64,000 bases of DNA from Alkalihalobacillus sp. FSL W8-0930 (GTDB lineage Bacteria > Bacillota > Bacilli > Bacillales > Bacillaceae_D), in NCBI GenBank assembly GCA_037965595.1, contig CP150183.1, forward strand, positions 1,364,001 to 1,428,000. The letters are read 5' to 3'. Every line of letters starts with the position of its first letter. Within the stretch, counting starts at the first letter, position 1. The notes below the pieces were generated by a model, which saw only the letters and a list, made by a program, of their open reading frames with translations, searched no databases and was not told the DNA's origin. Shown piece after piece: positions 23,793-32,018 of the stretch. The translations under genes and the position numbers were made by a program.

Positions 23793-24395
23793 ATGTCAGG
23801 AAAGAAGATAGGTCTCTTTGGAGGGACCTTTGATCCCCCTCATTTCGGTCATATGCTTATTGCGCAGGAGGCGTTGCATGAATGCAAACTGGACGAGATC
23901 TGGTTCATTCCGGTATCGACACCTCCGCATAAGGAAAGAGATGTGACGCCAGGAGATGAGCGATTGGAGATGCTTGTAAGAGCGATAGAGGAAGAGCCGA
24001 AGTTCTTTGTCTCTGATGCTGAATTGAAGCGTTCTGGTCGATCCTATACGGTTGATACAGTCAAATACTTTGCCGAAACCTACCCATCTAATGAATTTTA
24101 CTTTATCATTGGTGGAGATATGATTGAATCGCTTGGCGAGTGGAAGGACATTGAAACCATCCTAAACCTTGTTACGTTTATAGGGGTCGATCGAGGTGGT
24201 AAGGCGCATCCTTCTCCACGCTATAAAGATCAAATCCAACATTTAGATTTGATACAGGTCGACTTTTCGTCTACTAAGATAAGGGAAAGAGTCCAAGAGG
24301 CAAAACCCATTCGCTATATGGTGCCTGATAAAGTACATTCCTATATTCAAGAGGGAGGACTTTATGGATCAAAAACAAGCGTTAGAACTCGTTAA
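23793..24395 (+). CDS. nadD: Nicotinate-nucleotide adenylyltransferase NadD
   Basis: The 200-residue enzyme joins nicotinate mononucleotide with ATP to make deamido-NAD. GLFGGTFDPPHFGHM carries the nucleotidyltransferase (H/T)xGH-type motif and SSTKIRERV the second signature. Start ATG 23793 has AAGAGTG six bases upstream; an earlier in-frame GTG at 23784 overlaps that site. Its end overlaps yqeK by 32 bases. Confidence 0.96.
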   Translation: MSGKKIGLFGGTFDPPHFGHMLIAQEALHECKLDEIWFIPVSTPPHKERDVTPGDERLEMLVRAIEEEPKFFVSDAELKRSGRSYTVDTVKYFAETYPSNEFYFIIGGDMIESLGEWKDIETILNLVTFIGVDRGGKAHPSPRYKDQIQHLDLIQVDFSSTKIRERVQEAKPIRYMVPDKVHSYIQEGGLYGSKTSVRTR

Positions 24396-24942
24396 ACCGC
24401 ATTTAACGGAAAGTCGATATATACACACGATTGGTGTTATGGAGACAGCTGTTGTTCTTGCTCGACGTTTTGGTGCAGATGCTAAAAAAGCAGAAACGGC
24501 AGCGATCTTTCATGATTATGCCAAATACCGGGATAAGAAGGAAATGACAACTCTCGTCAAGGAAAAGCTTGAATGCACAGACATTCTTGACTATAGCGAA
24601 GAATTGCTTCATGCTCCATGTGGTGCTTATTTTGTAGAACATGAGATAGGGATTACAGATAAGGGGATATTAGAGGCTATTGCATCCCATACAACGGGTC
24701 ATGCAAACATGAGTCTGCTTGAGAAGGTTATCTTTTTAGCAGATTATATTGAGCCAAATCGTAAGTTTCCTGGAGTTGAAGAAGTAAGGGAGCTTTCAAA
24801 AACAAGTCTTGATCTTGCGATACTGCAAATGCTTGAGAACACAATCACATTTTTAGTAAGCAAAAGACAGACACTATATCCATTAACACTTGAAACATAT
24901 AATGAATTTGTTAGACATATTGAGGGGAGTTTTGATAAGTAG
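24364..24942 (+). CDS. yqeK: HD-domain Ap4A hydrolase YqeK
   Basis: The 192-residue metal-dependent HD enzyme carries HTIGVMETA (first His), AAIFHDYAKY (HD pair) and ASHTTG. YqeK proteins cleave diadenosine tetraphosphate symmetrically to two ADP. GAGGGAGG inside nadD serves as ribosome site. Translation is probably coupled with nadD and with rsfS, whose GTG overlaps the stop by one base. Confidence 0.94.
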   Translation: MDQKQALELVKPHLTESRYIHTIGVMETAVVLARRFGADAKKAETAAIFHDYAKYRDKKEMTTLVKEKLECTDILDYSEELLHAPCGAYFVEHEIGITDKGILEAIASHTTGHANMSLLEKVIFLADYIEPNRKFPGVEEVRELSKTSLDLAILQMLENTITFLVSKRQTLYPLTLETYNEFVRHIEGSFDK

Positions 24943-25295
24943 TGAGTAATGATCAATTGCTATCTTTAGCGATAAACACAGTGGATGATAAACGAGCGGA
25001 GCAAATTGTTGCAATGGATATGAGAGGGATTTCTCCAATTGCAGATTATGTAGTCGTTTGTCATGGTAATTCCGAAAAACAGGTTCAGGCTATTGCGTTT
25101 GAATTAAAAAAAGTAGTGCAAGAAAAAGGCATTGAAATTCAACGATTAGAAGGCTATGATCAGGCGCGTTGGGTGCTACTCGACTTAGGAGACGTAGTGG
25201 TTCATGTTTTCCATAAAGAGGATCGTTTGTATTATAACCTCGAGAAACTATGGGGAGATGCGCCAACCATTGAGATTGAGAAGGTACTTGGATAA
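24942..25295 (+). CDS. rsfS: Ribosome silencing factor RsfS
   Basis: The 117-residue protein binds L14 on the 50S subunit and blocks subunit joining in slow growth. It is recognisable from ADYVVVCHGNSEKQVQAIA and from ARWVLLDLGDVVVHVFH...REYYNLE-like LYYNLEKLWGDAP. The GTG start overlaps the yqeK stop; GAGGGGAG lies ~14 bases upstream. The stop overlaps the cvfB ATG. Confidence 0.95.
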   Translation: MSNDQLLSLAINTVDDKRAEQIVAMDMRGISPIADYVVVCHGNSEKQVQAIAFELKKVVQEKGIEIQRLEGYDQARWVLLDLGDVVVHVFHKEDRLYYNLEKLWGDAPTIEIEKVLG

Positions 25296-26155
25296 TGGAA
25301 CTAAAACCAGGTCTAACAGCTACTTTAACGGTCGCCCGTAAAGCTGATTTTGGTTATTTCTTAACGGATGGCGAGACAGATGTCCTGCTTCATAAGCGTG
25401 AAGCGGGTGGAGAACATGAGATTGGATCATCTCTTGAGGTGTTCCTCTATCATGATCATCAAAATCGTCTTTCAGCAACGATGGAGAAACCTCTCGTTAA
25501 AAATGATGAGTTTGCTTGGCTTGAGTGTATCCAGGTAAAAAAAGGCCATGGTGTCTTTCTTTATAATGGTATTACACGTGATTTGTTTGTTTCGATGGAT
25601 GAGCTTCCTGAGGATGATGATTATTGGCCAGCTCGTGGAGACAAAATGCCGGTATCCTTGAGCTGGGATAAGAAGGGTCGCTTAATGGGTGTTCTTGTCA
25701 GAGGACTCCCTTTAGAGAATGTATCTGTGAAAGCTGATCCGATTGTTCTCAATCAAGATGTCTCAGGTCATGTGTATCATTATGTTGATGAAGGTGCTCT
25801 CATTTTCACGGATAAAGGATATTTAGCATTTATGCATGATGATGAAATGACTGGTAAGCTTCGCATTGGAGAACGCGTGCGTGCCCGTGTTGTATATGTT
25901 AGAGAAGATGGCCGGATTAACGTAACAATGAAAGCATTAAGAAGTGAACGTCAAAAGGATGACGCTACTACCTTGCTGGATTATCTAAAAGCTCATGATG
26001 GCTCTATGCCTTTTGGGGACAAGTCTTCCCCTGAATCGATTCAGGGTGCATTTCAGATGAGTAAGGCTTCATTCAAACGAGCTCTAGGGAAACTGTTGAA
26101 AGATGGTCTAATCGAGCAACGCCATGGTTGGACTTATTTAAAGGATCAGTCATGA
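25295..26155 (+). CDS. cvfB: S1-domain RNA-binding protein CvfB
   Basis: The 286-residue protein follows the CvfB/YitL layout: three S1-like beta barrels (GLTATLTVARKADFGYFLT, PVSLSWDKKGRLMGVL, RVRARVVYVREDGRINVTMK) and a C-terminal winged helix ending GLIEQRHGWTYLK. CvfB binds RNA and affects virulence regulators in Staphylococcus. In B. subtilis the homolog yitL is elsewhere, so its place between rsfS and yqeM is notable. It is translationally coupled on both sides (TAATG and ATGA overlaps). Confidence 0.9.
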   Translation: MELKPGLTATLTVARKADFGYFLTDGETDVLLHKREAGGEHEIGSSLEVFLYHDHQNRLSATMEKPLVKNDEFAWLECIQVKKGHGVFLYNGITRDLFVSMDELPEDDDYWPARGDKMPVSLSWDKKGRLMGVLVRGLPLENVSVKADPIVLNQDVSGHVYHYVDEGALIFTDKGYLAFMHDDEMTGKLRIGERVRARVVYVREDGRINVTMKALRSERQKDDATTLLDYLKAHDGSMPFGDKSSPESIQGAFQMSKASFKRALGKLLKDGLIEQRHGWTYLKDQS

Positions 26156-26895
26156 CCTATACTGGCTTTGCCTCTCTTTACGATTATTTGATGGCAGATG
26201 CACCATACGCTGGATGGCTTGATTTTGTAAAAGAAAGCGTTCAGGATCAACCTTTACAAGGACTTAAATTCATAGACGTTGGATGTGGCACAGGGGAACT
26301 ATTACTTTTAATGCTCAAACAAGGAATGAACGGGACGGGATTAGATCTTTCTCCGGAAATGCTAACAATTGCCCGCGCGAAATCGGAAGAAGAGGGATAC
26401 TCTCCTCTTCTCATTGAAGCGGACATGACAACCTTACCTGAGCTTGATGAGTATGATCTTGTGACAGTTTTTTGCGATTCATTAAACTATTTACGTAGCG
26501 CAGAAGACGTTCAATTGGCGTTTGCAGGATTTGTTAAACAGTTGAAAAAGGGCGGTCTCCTTCTATTTGATGTGCATTCAGAGTATAAGGTTAATGAAGA
26601 GTTTGTTGGACAAACCTTCGCAGATGCTGATGAGGATGTGTCTTATATCTGGAACTCATTTAGTGGAGAGGAACCTAACAGTGTAGAGCACGAGTTAAGT
26701 TTTTTCGCTAAAACCGAATCTGGACTCTACGAGCGAACAGATGAGTTGCATATGCAAAAAACGTTCTCAGTTGATCAGTATTGCACATGGCTTGAACGTG
26801 CCGGTTTTAAAGTAGAATCAGTAACTGCTGATTTTACACAGAATGAGCCAAAGAGTACAAGTGAGCGAATTTTTTTTAAAGCGGTCAAATTGTAG
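26152..26895 (+). CDS. yqeM: Class I SAM-dependent methyltransferase YqeM
   Basis: The 247-residue protein has motif I FIDVGCGTGELLL, motif II GTGLDLSPEM and the post-motif LVTVFCDSLNYL. The methyl acceptor is unknown. The start is ATG 26152 overlapping the cvfB stop in ATGA fashion; an upstream in-frame ATG at 26128 lies within cvfB. It is the last gene of this operon, before a bidirectional terminator. Confidence 0.92.
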   Translation: MTYTGFASLYDYLMADAPYAGWLDFVKESVQDQPLQGLKFIDVGCGTGELLLLMLKQGMNGTGLDLSPEMLTIARAKSEEEGYSPLLIEADMTTLPELDEYDLVTVFCDSLNYLRSAEDVQLAFAGFVKQLKKGGLLLFDVHSEYKVNEEFVGQTFADADEDVSYIWNSFSGEEPNSVEHELSFFAKTESGLYERTDELHMQKTFSVDQYCTWLERAGFKVESVTADFTQNEPKSTSERIFFKAVKL

Positions 26896-26925
26896 CAGGA
26901 AGTAACTAACGTATGTTGAATAGTA

Positions 26926-26962
26926 AAGAGGAAGACTTCTATTTAGAAAGTCTTCCTTTTTT
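26926..26962. terminator. Bidirectional terminator between yqeM and comER
   Basis: GGAAGACTT pairs with AAGTCTTCC over 9 bp with a 9-nt loop and a T6 run. The right arm and tail lie within the end of comER, whose stop is at 26939. Confidence 0.9.
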
Positions 26963-27781
26963 ATAAAGTGAATCCTCTATATGGTTCTTTTCAATGTAAT
27001 ATTTACGATGGGTTCGCTGGAACAAATGATCAAACATCAATCCTGTTTCATTTCGCAACACGTCAATTCCTTCTCCAGTAATTCCTCCAGGAACACAAAT
27101 CCTTTCTTGAAGACTTGTTAAAGTAAAACGCTTCTCCTCAAATAACTTTCCAAGACCAATTAACATGTTTGTAGCAAGTTCTGTTGCTTCACTTTCTGTA
27201 ATATTCGTTTGTCTGACTGCGGCATCAATGAACCCTTGTGTTAAAAAGCTAAAGAATGCAGGACCACAGCTTGCAATGTCAGAAGAAACACGGGTGATGT
27301 CTTCACTAATTTCAAGAGGCTCTGAAATATGGCTAAGTAATTGAGTTAATATGTCTTTGTCGAGTGACGTACATCTGCTCCCAAAGCTTAATAAAGATGG
27401 TCCGGACAGTGTCTGGTTAATTAAGCTAGGTATGGCTCTTGCGACTTTAGAAGGGACATTAGCTTCAATGGCTTCCACTGTAATAGGGCTTGTTATGGAG
27501 ACAAGTAGATGTGAAGGCTTTAAATGATCAGCAATATCCTCAAGTAAGGCAGGGATTTGCGGTGGCTTAACACAAACAAAAATGATTTCAGAACCATCTA
27601 CAACATCTTTTGAAGAAGAAGCTACTTGTAATTGTGTATATGACTCTTTTAAACGTAACGCCTTTTGCTTACTCCGATTAAAAACGGTTATCTCGCTCTC
27701 CTGTAGGGCGTGTGATTCTAAAAATGCGTCGACAAGCATTGTCCCCATACTTCCTGTTCCAATAACTCCTATCTTGGTCAT
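26939..27781 (-). CDS. comER: ComER, pyrroline-5-carboxylate reductase-family protein
   Basis: The 280-residue protein has the Rossmann motif IGVIGTGSMGTML, FVCVKPPQI and the family C-terminal VPGGITGEGIDVLR. ComER is a P5CR homolog divergent from comE; despite its name it is not required for competence and in Bacillus cereus/subtilis has been tied to biofilm and sporulation onset through Spo0A. True proline synthesis is not expected. ATG 27781 has GGGGG upstream, better than 27799. Confidence 0.93.
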   Translation of the reverse strand: MTKIGVIGTGSMGTMLVDAFLESHALQESEITVFNRSKQKALRLKESYTQLQVASSSKDVVDGSEIIFVCVKPPQIPALLEDIADHLKPSHLLVSITSPITVEAIEANVPSKVARAIPSLINQTLSGPSLLSFGSRCTSLDKDILTQLLSHISEPLEISEDITRVSSDIASCGPAFFSFLTQGFIDAAVRQTNITESEATELATNMLIGLGKLFEEKRFTLTSLQERICVPGGITGEGIDVLRNETGLMFDHLFQRTHRKYYIEKNHIEDSLYKKGRLSK

Positions 27782-27882
27782 CGTATTCCCCCTTAACAAA
27801 AGATCCGTACAATGTCATTAACACAAAATATATGCATTAAAAAATAGAATATGCTGTTAATATAGCGAGAAGGTGAAGTGAA

Positions 27883-28527
27883 TTGCATCCATTCATTAAG
27901 ACTTACTGGATCCATGTCGTTGCAGGTTTCGCATCAGTGCTAACTCTTACACTTGCTTCAATTTTAGTATTTGTGAGCTTTTCACAACAAGATGATCAGC
28001 AGGACTCATTAGAGGAATGGTTAACAGGGGACATTGCGCCTGAGGATCCTGAAGAAGGAGAGGATCTACCTGAATCATCTATTATGGTGGATGTAAAGGG
28101 TGCAGTCATACAACCTGGAATCTATGAGCTGGAACCACAAAGCAGGGTGATTGATGCTATTAACGCTGCTGGGGGATTATCGGAGGATGGCGATGCAAAT
28201 CAATTAAACTTTGCCATGATTCTGCAAGACGAAATGCAAATTTATGCTCCTGCTGAAGGAGAGGAGATGTCCGGGATGCTCTCTCAGAATATAGGGAGCG
28301 CTTCAACTCAACAAGATAGTCAATCAGCAGGACCGTTAGTAAATATTAACACGGCCTTGGAAGCTGAGCTTGAAACGTTAAATGGAGTTGGTCCTTCAAA
28401 ATCAGCCAGTATTATCGCATATCGCGAAGAGAATGGTCCATTTACGACGATAGAAGATTTAATGAATGTAAGTGGAATTGGTGAAAAATCATTTGAAAAG
28501 CTTAAAGCAGAAATTACTGTTCAGTAA
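27883..28527 (+). CDS. comEA: Competence DNA receptor ComEA
   Basis: The 214-residue protein has a short cytoplasmic N-terminus, one membrane anchor (VVAGFASVLTLTLASILVFV), an acidic linker, an SLBB-type domain (MVDVKGAVIQPGIYEL) and two helix-hairpin-helix motifs (LETLNGVGPSKSASII, LMNVSGIGEKSFEKL). The receptor binds incoming double-stranded DNA outside the membrane. The start is TTG 27883 after AAGGTGAAG. It begins the comEA-comEB-comEC locus; no clear ComK AT-box pair could be confirmed upstream. Confidence 0.96.
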   Translation: MHPFIKTYWIHVVAGFASVLTLTLASILVFVSFSQQDDQQDSLEEWLTGDIAPEDPEEGEDLPESSIMVDVKGAVIQPGIYELEPQSRVIDAINAAGGLSEDGDANQLNFAMILQDEMQIYAPAEGEEMSGMLSQNIGSASTQQDSQSAGPLVNINTALEAELETLNGVGPSKSASIIAYREENGPFTTIEDLMNVSGIGEKSFEKLKAEITVQ

Positions 28528-28610
28528 CTAGGTGTTGACGGACTTGTATCACCTTCCTTACACTTATTAAGCAAGAGTTGATGGTTTAAGGAAAAAGGAG
28601 AGTCACAAAA

Positions 28611-29177
28611 ATGGAACGTATCTCATGGGATCAATATTTCATGGCGCAAAGTCATTTATTAAGTTTACGTAGTACATGCCCAAGACTGATGGTAGGGGCA
28701 ACAATTGTTCGTGATAAACGCATCATTGCAGGAGGTTATAACGGGTCTGTAAGCGGTGAGGCACACTGCTTAGATGACGGATGTATGGTTGTTGATAATC
28801 ACTGCATCAGAACTGTTCACGCTGAAATTAATGCACTTCTTCAATGCTCGAAGTTTGGTGTTCCGACGGAAGGGGCAGAAATATATGTCACTCACTTTCC
28901 GTGTGTTCATTGCTCAAAATCCATTATTCAGGCTGGGATTCGCAGGGTTTACTACGCCACCGAATATAAAAATGATCCTTATGCTGAGCAGATCTTTAAG
29001 GCAGCAGGGGTTGAATGTATTGCAGTTGAGCTTGATGAAGCGATTATGGATCGCCGCTATCAAGAGAAATTAAACTTAACTGTATCCTTATTAAAAGAAC
29101 TTGAAAAAGCGGATATTCCAACTGAACTTTTACAGGACTTCCTCTCTAAAAGTCGTGAGATCTATTCTAAAGTGTAA
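28611..29177 (+). CDS. comEB: ComEB, dCMP/deoxycytidylate deaminase-like protein
   Basis: The 188-residue zinc deaminase carries HAEINALLQ (zinc His plus catalytic Glu) and PCVHCSK (two zinc Cys), plus an extra CHC-type zinc site in AHCLDDGC. It should turn dCMP into dUMP for thymidylate synthesis; in B. subtilis ComEB is not needed for DNA uptake but helps place ComGA. AAAAAGGAGAG precedes the ATG. Confidence 0.95.
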   Translation: MERISWDQYFMAQSHLLSLRSTCPRLMVGATIVRDKRIIAGGYNGSVSGEAHCLDDGCMVVDNHCIRTVHAEINALLQCSKFGVPTEGAEIYVTHFPCVHCSKSIIQAGIRRVYYATEYKNDPYAEQIFKAAGVECIAVELDEAIMDRRYQEKLNLTVSLLKELEKADIPTELLQDFLSKSREIYSKV

Positions 29178-29207
29178 TGTAGACAGGAGGGGGAACGGAT
29201 AAGACTT

Positions 29208-31529
29208 TTGTTTATTGGGCTGATATCAGCCGTTCTAGGGTTATTAAGTGCTATTCGAGAGTTCGACTTAGCACTTGGTGGATCCATCGCACTTTTGTTT
29301 CTATATTGTTTCCTCCAAAAAGGACAAAGAGCGAAGGCATTACTGATTAGTTTGGTCATATTTTCGCTTTTCTTTTTACGGGGGGTGTTTGCTGAAGAAA
29401 CAAATGTCACACTCTTTAATGAGGGACCGTTCATCACTCATGGAGTCGTTAAAGGAATTCCAAGAGTGAATGGAGATGCAATCTCTTTTCAAGTAAAACT
29501 AGAGCAAGGCGAGCGGTTTCAGGTTACGGGAATCCTGGCTCATGAGGATGAACAAAGAGCTTGGAATCAGCTCCGGCCTGGTGACCGTTGCTATTTTAAA
29601 GGAGAGCTTGAGATTCCAAACGAGCCTTCAAACTTTTTTGAATTCAATTATAAGAGATATCTCTATCAACAATCGATTCATTGGCTTTACCGAATAAGTC
29701 CTTCACAATCTACATGCGAAAGTGAACGTGGAAGCTGGTTAGATCAATTTAATGGCTGGCGGATGGACCGGATCCATTCGATTCAAGATACATATCATGA
29801 GAGTACGTCAGGATTGATTGTAGCGCTCACTTACGGGGATCGTTATTTCATTGATCAAGATGTCTTGTCAGCTTATGAAAAGCTTGGAGTCATTCATTTA
29901 TTGGCTGTTTCTGGAATGCATGTGGGAATGCTTACCGCTTTTTTATTTTATTTATTTATTCGATTGGGCTTAACAAAGGAAAGAGCCATGGAGCTATTAA
30001 TGATCGGATTGCCTTTTTATGCAATTCTTGCTGGAGCTGCCCCACCAGTAATTAGAGCTTCTTCCATGAGTTTTATTGTGCTTTTATGTTTGCGGTTAAA
30101 GAGAAAGGTTCACCCTTTATTTGGTATTGGTTTAGTGAGCTTTGTTTTCCTTATGGTAAATCCATATGCTTTGCTACAACTAGGTTTTCAGTTATCTTTT
30201 CTTATTTCCTTCTCTCTTCTAATCTCTGCCCCTACAATCCGTGCGTTGTATCCTTCGTATCTTAAACAAATGATGTCTGTGACGCTTATTGCGCAGCTCA
30301 TTACACTTCCGCTCATTCTTTATCATTTTTATGAATGGAACGTCATAAGCCTTCCGTTAAATATGATCTATATTCCATTTATCACAATGGTTGCTCTCCC
30401 CTCGTCATTTCTAGCAAGTTTGTTTGACTTATTCCTTCCAAGTTTTTTAAATCTCCCGTACTATTTGCTTGAAACGATTGTGCCACCTGTTCATCACACC
30501 TTAATGTACATTAATCGCTTCTCACTTGGGTCATACAATCCAGGCAAGCCAAGTGATTGGCAGCTATCTTTAATGTATGTTGTCATTCTGTATGTGCTTT
30601 ACATATGGGAAATTCAGCGCAAAAAGTGGATGATGCACTCTCTTTTATGGATACTTATTGTTCTGGTGAGTATGAAACTTACGCCATACCTTAAATTAGA
30701 GGCAACTGTTACGATGCTTGATGTAGGACAAGGAGATAGTTATGTCATTGAACTGCCACGACGAAAAGGAGTCGTTGTCATTGATACTGGAGGCGTCATC
30801 CGTTTTTCAAGTGAACCTTGGCAAAAACGAAAGAATCAGTTTGATACAGGAAAAGATGTTGTTGTTCCATATTTAAAAGCAAAAGGTATTTCTTCTATTG
30901 ATCAACTGGTGTTAACACATGGAGATCACGATCATATAGGAGGAGCGGAAGGGATGATAAGCGAGATGGCAGTGAAAGAACTTTTATACGGTAGGGGTCC
31001 GCTTACGAAAGACGGGGAGAAACAGGTACTTCGTTCATTTGCCGATGAAGGTACAAAGATTTCACTTGTAGAGGCTGGCGATTCGTGGAGCTTTGATGAC
31101 AATCATTTTGTTGTGCTTTCACCATTGCCCGACGAGAGGGAAGAAGATATTAATGAACGGTCCATTGTGATCGCAGCATCGATTGAAGGGACAAGGTGGT
31201 TGTTCACTGGAGATTTAGGAGAAAAAGGTGAGAAACGTCTTATAGAACATTATCCGAACTTACAAGTAGATATATTGAAAGCAGGGCATCATGGAAGTTT
31301 AACGTCTTCATCTGAGCAGCTACTCGATCATGTGGAGCCAAAGGTTGCACTCATTTCTGTTGGGCGAAACAATCGTCATGGTCATCCGCATCCTGAGGTT
31401 ATATCGAGGTTTGAAGCGCGAAGAATGAGAATCTATCGCACGGATTTTGACGGAGCCGTGCAGATTACGTGGAAACTCGGGGATATCCGTGTAGAAACGG
31501 TACTGGAATCAGACAAAACAGGACCTTAA
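29208..31529 (+). CDS. comEC: Competence DNA channel protein ComEC
   Basis: The ~773-residue polytopic protein brings single-stranded DNA into the cell. It has N-terminal membrane helices with an OB-like DUF4131 domain, the central competence domain (LLAVSGMHVGMLTAF, GAAPPVIRASSM) and a C-terminal metallo-beta-lactamase domain (LTHGDHDHIGGA, KAGHHGS) thought to degrade the non-transported strand. The start is unsettled: TTG 29208 lies 17 bases after GGAGG, while an in-frame ATA at 29199 has ideal spacing. Either fits membrane topology. Confidence 0.95.
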   Translation: MFIGLISAVLGLLSAIREFDLALGGSIALLFLYCFLQKGQRAKALLISLVIFSLFFLRGVFAEETNVTLFNEGPFITHGVVKGIPRVNGDAISFQVKLEQGERFQVTGILAHEDEQRAWNQLRPGDRCYFKGELEIPNEPSNFFEFNYKRYLYQQSIHWLYRISPSQSTCESERGSWLDQFNGWRMDRIHSIQDTYHESTSGLIVALTYGDRYFIDQDVLSAYEKLGVIHLLAVSGMHVGMLTAFLFYLFIRLGLTKERAMELLMIGLPFYAILAGAAPPVIRASSMSFIVLLCLRLKRKVHPLFGIGLVSFVFLMVNPYALLQLGFQLSFLISFSLLISAPTIRALYPSYLKQMMSVTLIAQLITLPLILYHFYEWNVISLPLNMIYIPFITMVALPSSFLASLFDLFLPSFLNLPYYLLETIVPPVHHTLMYINRFSLGSYNPGKPSDWQLSLMYVVILYVLYIWEIQRKKWMMHSLLWILIVLVSMKLTPYLKLEATVTMLDVGQGDSYVIELPRRKGVVVIDTGGVIRFSSEPWQKRKNQFDTGKDVVVPYLKAKGISSIDQLVLTHGDHDHIGGAEGMISEMAVKELLYGRGPLTKDGEKQVLRSFADEGTKISLVEAGDSWSFDDNHFVVLSPLPDEREEDINERSIVIAASIEGTRWLFTGDLGEKGEKRLIEHYPNLQVDILKAGHHGSLTSSSEQLLDHVEPKVALISVGRNNRHGHPHPEVISRFEARRMRIYRTDFDGAVQITWKLGDIRVETVLESDKTGP

Positions 31530-31545
31530 AATAAAGTCCTGTTCC
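31517..31545 (-). terminator. Weak terminator-like hairpin between comEC and yqzM
   Basis: AACAGGAC and GTCCTGTT form an 8-bp stem. On the minus strand TTTTGTCT follows, suiting the end of yqzM; on the plus strand the T run is absent. Confidence 0.45.
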
Positions 31546-31570
31546 CTGTGTTGAACGTATAGGGTCTAGT

Positions 31571-31708
31571 TTAGAACTGACTAAACACATCAACAAGTGA
31601 CGCAATAATAAAGAGGGTGGCAAAGAAACCAAAGGATGCGACAAACCCAATACCAGAGTCAATGGCATCATTTCGTTTGCTTTGAACGTCTTCTTCAAAC
31701 TTATTCAT
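31571..31708 (-). CDS. yqzM: YqzM family small membrane protein
   Basis: The 45-residue product is MNKFEEDVQSKRNDAIDSG, then one membrane segment (FVASFGFFATLFIIASLV). It matches YqzM, which occupies the same place after comEC in B. subtilis; function is unknown. AGGAGG stands six bases before this ATG (31708) and three before the one at 31711, so the inner start is preferred. Confidence 0.92.
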   Translation of the reverse strand: MNKFEEDVQSKRNDAIDSGIGFVASFGFFATLFIIASLVDVFSQF

Positions 31709-31838
31709 CATAATCCTCCTCTCTTAACACTTTTAAGTATAAGCGAAAGCGCTCTATTTTACTATGCTTGTTTCATCAAATGTCCTTTTCATAACAGGAT
31801 TGGTTGCGCTGTTAAGAGTTGTCACCTATAAAGACAGA

Positions 31839-31962
31839 ATGCATAGGATATCTTATAAAGAGACCGGTCTTCTACTACGTAAGGAGATAAACCACCCGGG
31901 ATTTATTTCCTAGCGTTTATTATAAATGGAGGTGCCTATTTGGTTACCTCCTCTTTATCTTT
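31839..31962 (+). ncRNA. Candidate ~120-nt structured small RNA between yqzM and holA
   Basis: No gene covers 31712-32018 (307 bases). A promoter-like TTGCGC-N17-TATAAA (31804-31832) is followed by the 10-bp palindrome AGACCGGTCT (31861-31870). A 10-bp hairpin comes next, AGGAGATAAA with TTTATTTCCT (31882-31911), with a C-rich loop CCACCCGGG. A terminator-like hairpin GGAGGTGCC/GGTTACCTCC (31928-31951) with a T-rich tail closes it. The only ORF inside is 24 codons with no ribosome site. The terminator has no upstream plus-strand gene to serve except the distant comEC, which suggests an independent RNA or a holA leader. Confidence 0.35.
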
Positions 31963-32018
31963 GGTGCGACTTTTAGTACACTACATCTATCTAAGCTTTG
32001 GAGGGAACGGGATAGTAG

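Noticed and set aside
27800-27882. ComK box before comEA
   Set aside because: AAAA tracts occur but no proper AAAA-N5-TTTT pair at helical spacing was found.
29199-29207. Annotating comEC definitely from ATA 29199
   Set aside because: Spacing favours it, but ATA starts are so rare that TTG 29208 was kept and the doubt recorded.
31738-31760. Catabolite-response-like sequence around GCGAAAGCGCT upstream of yqzM
   Set aside because: At least two mismatches at key outer positions of the cre consensus and no carbon gene next to it.
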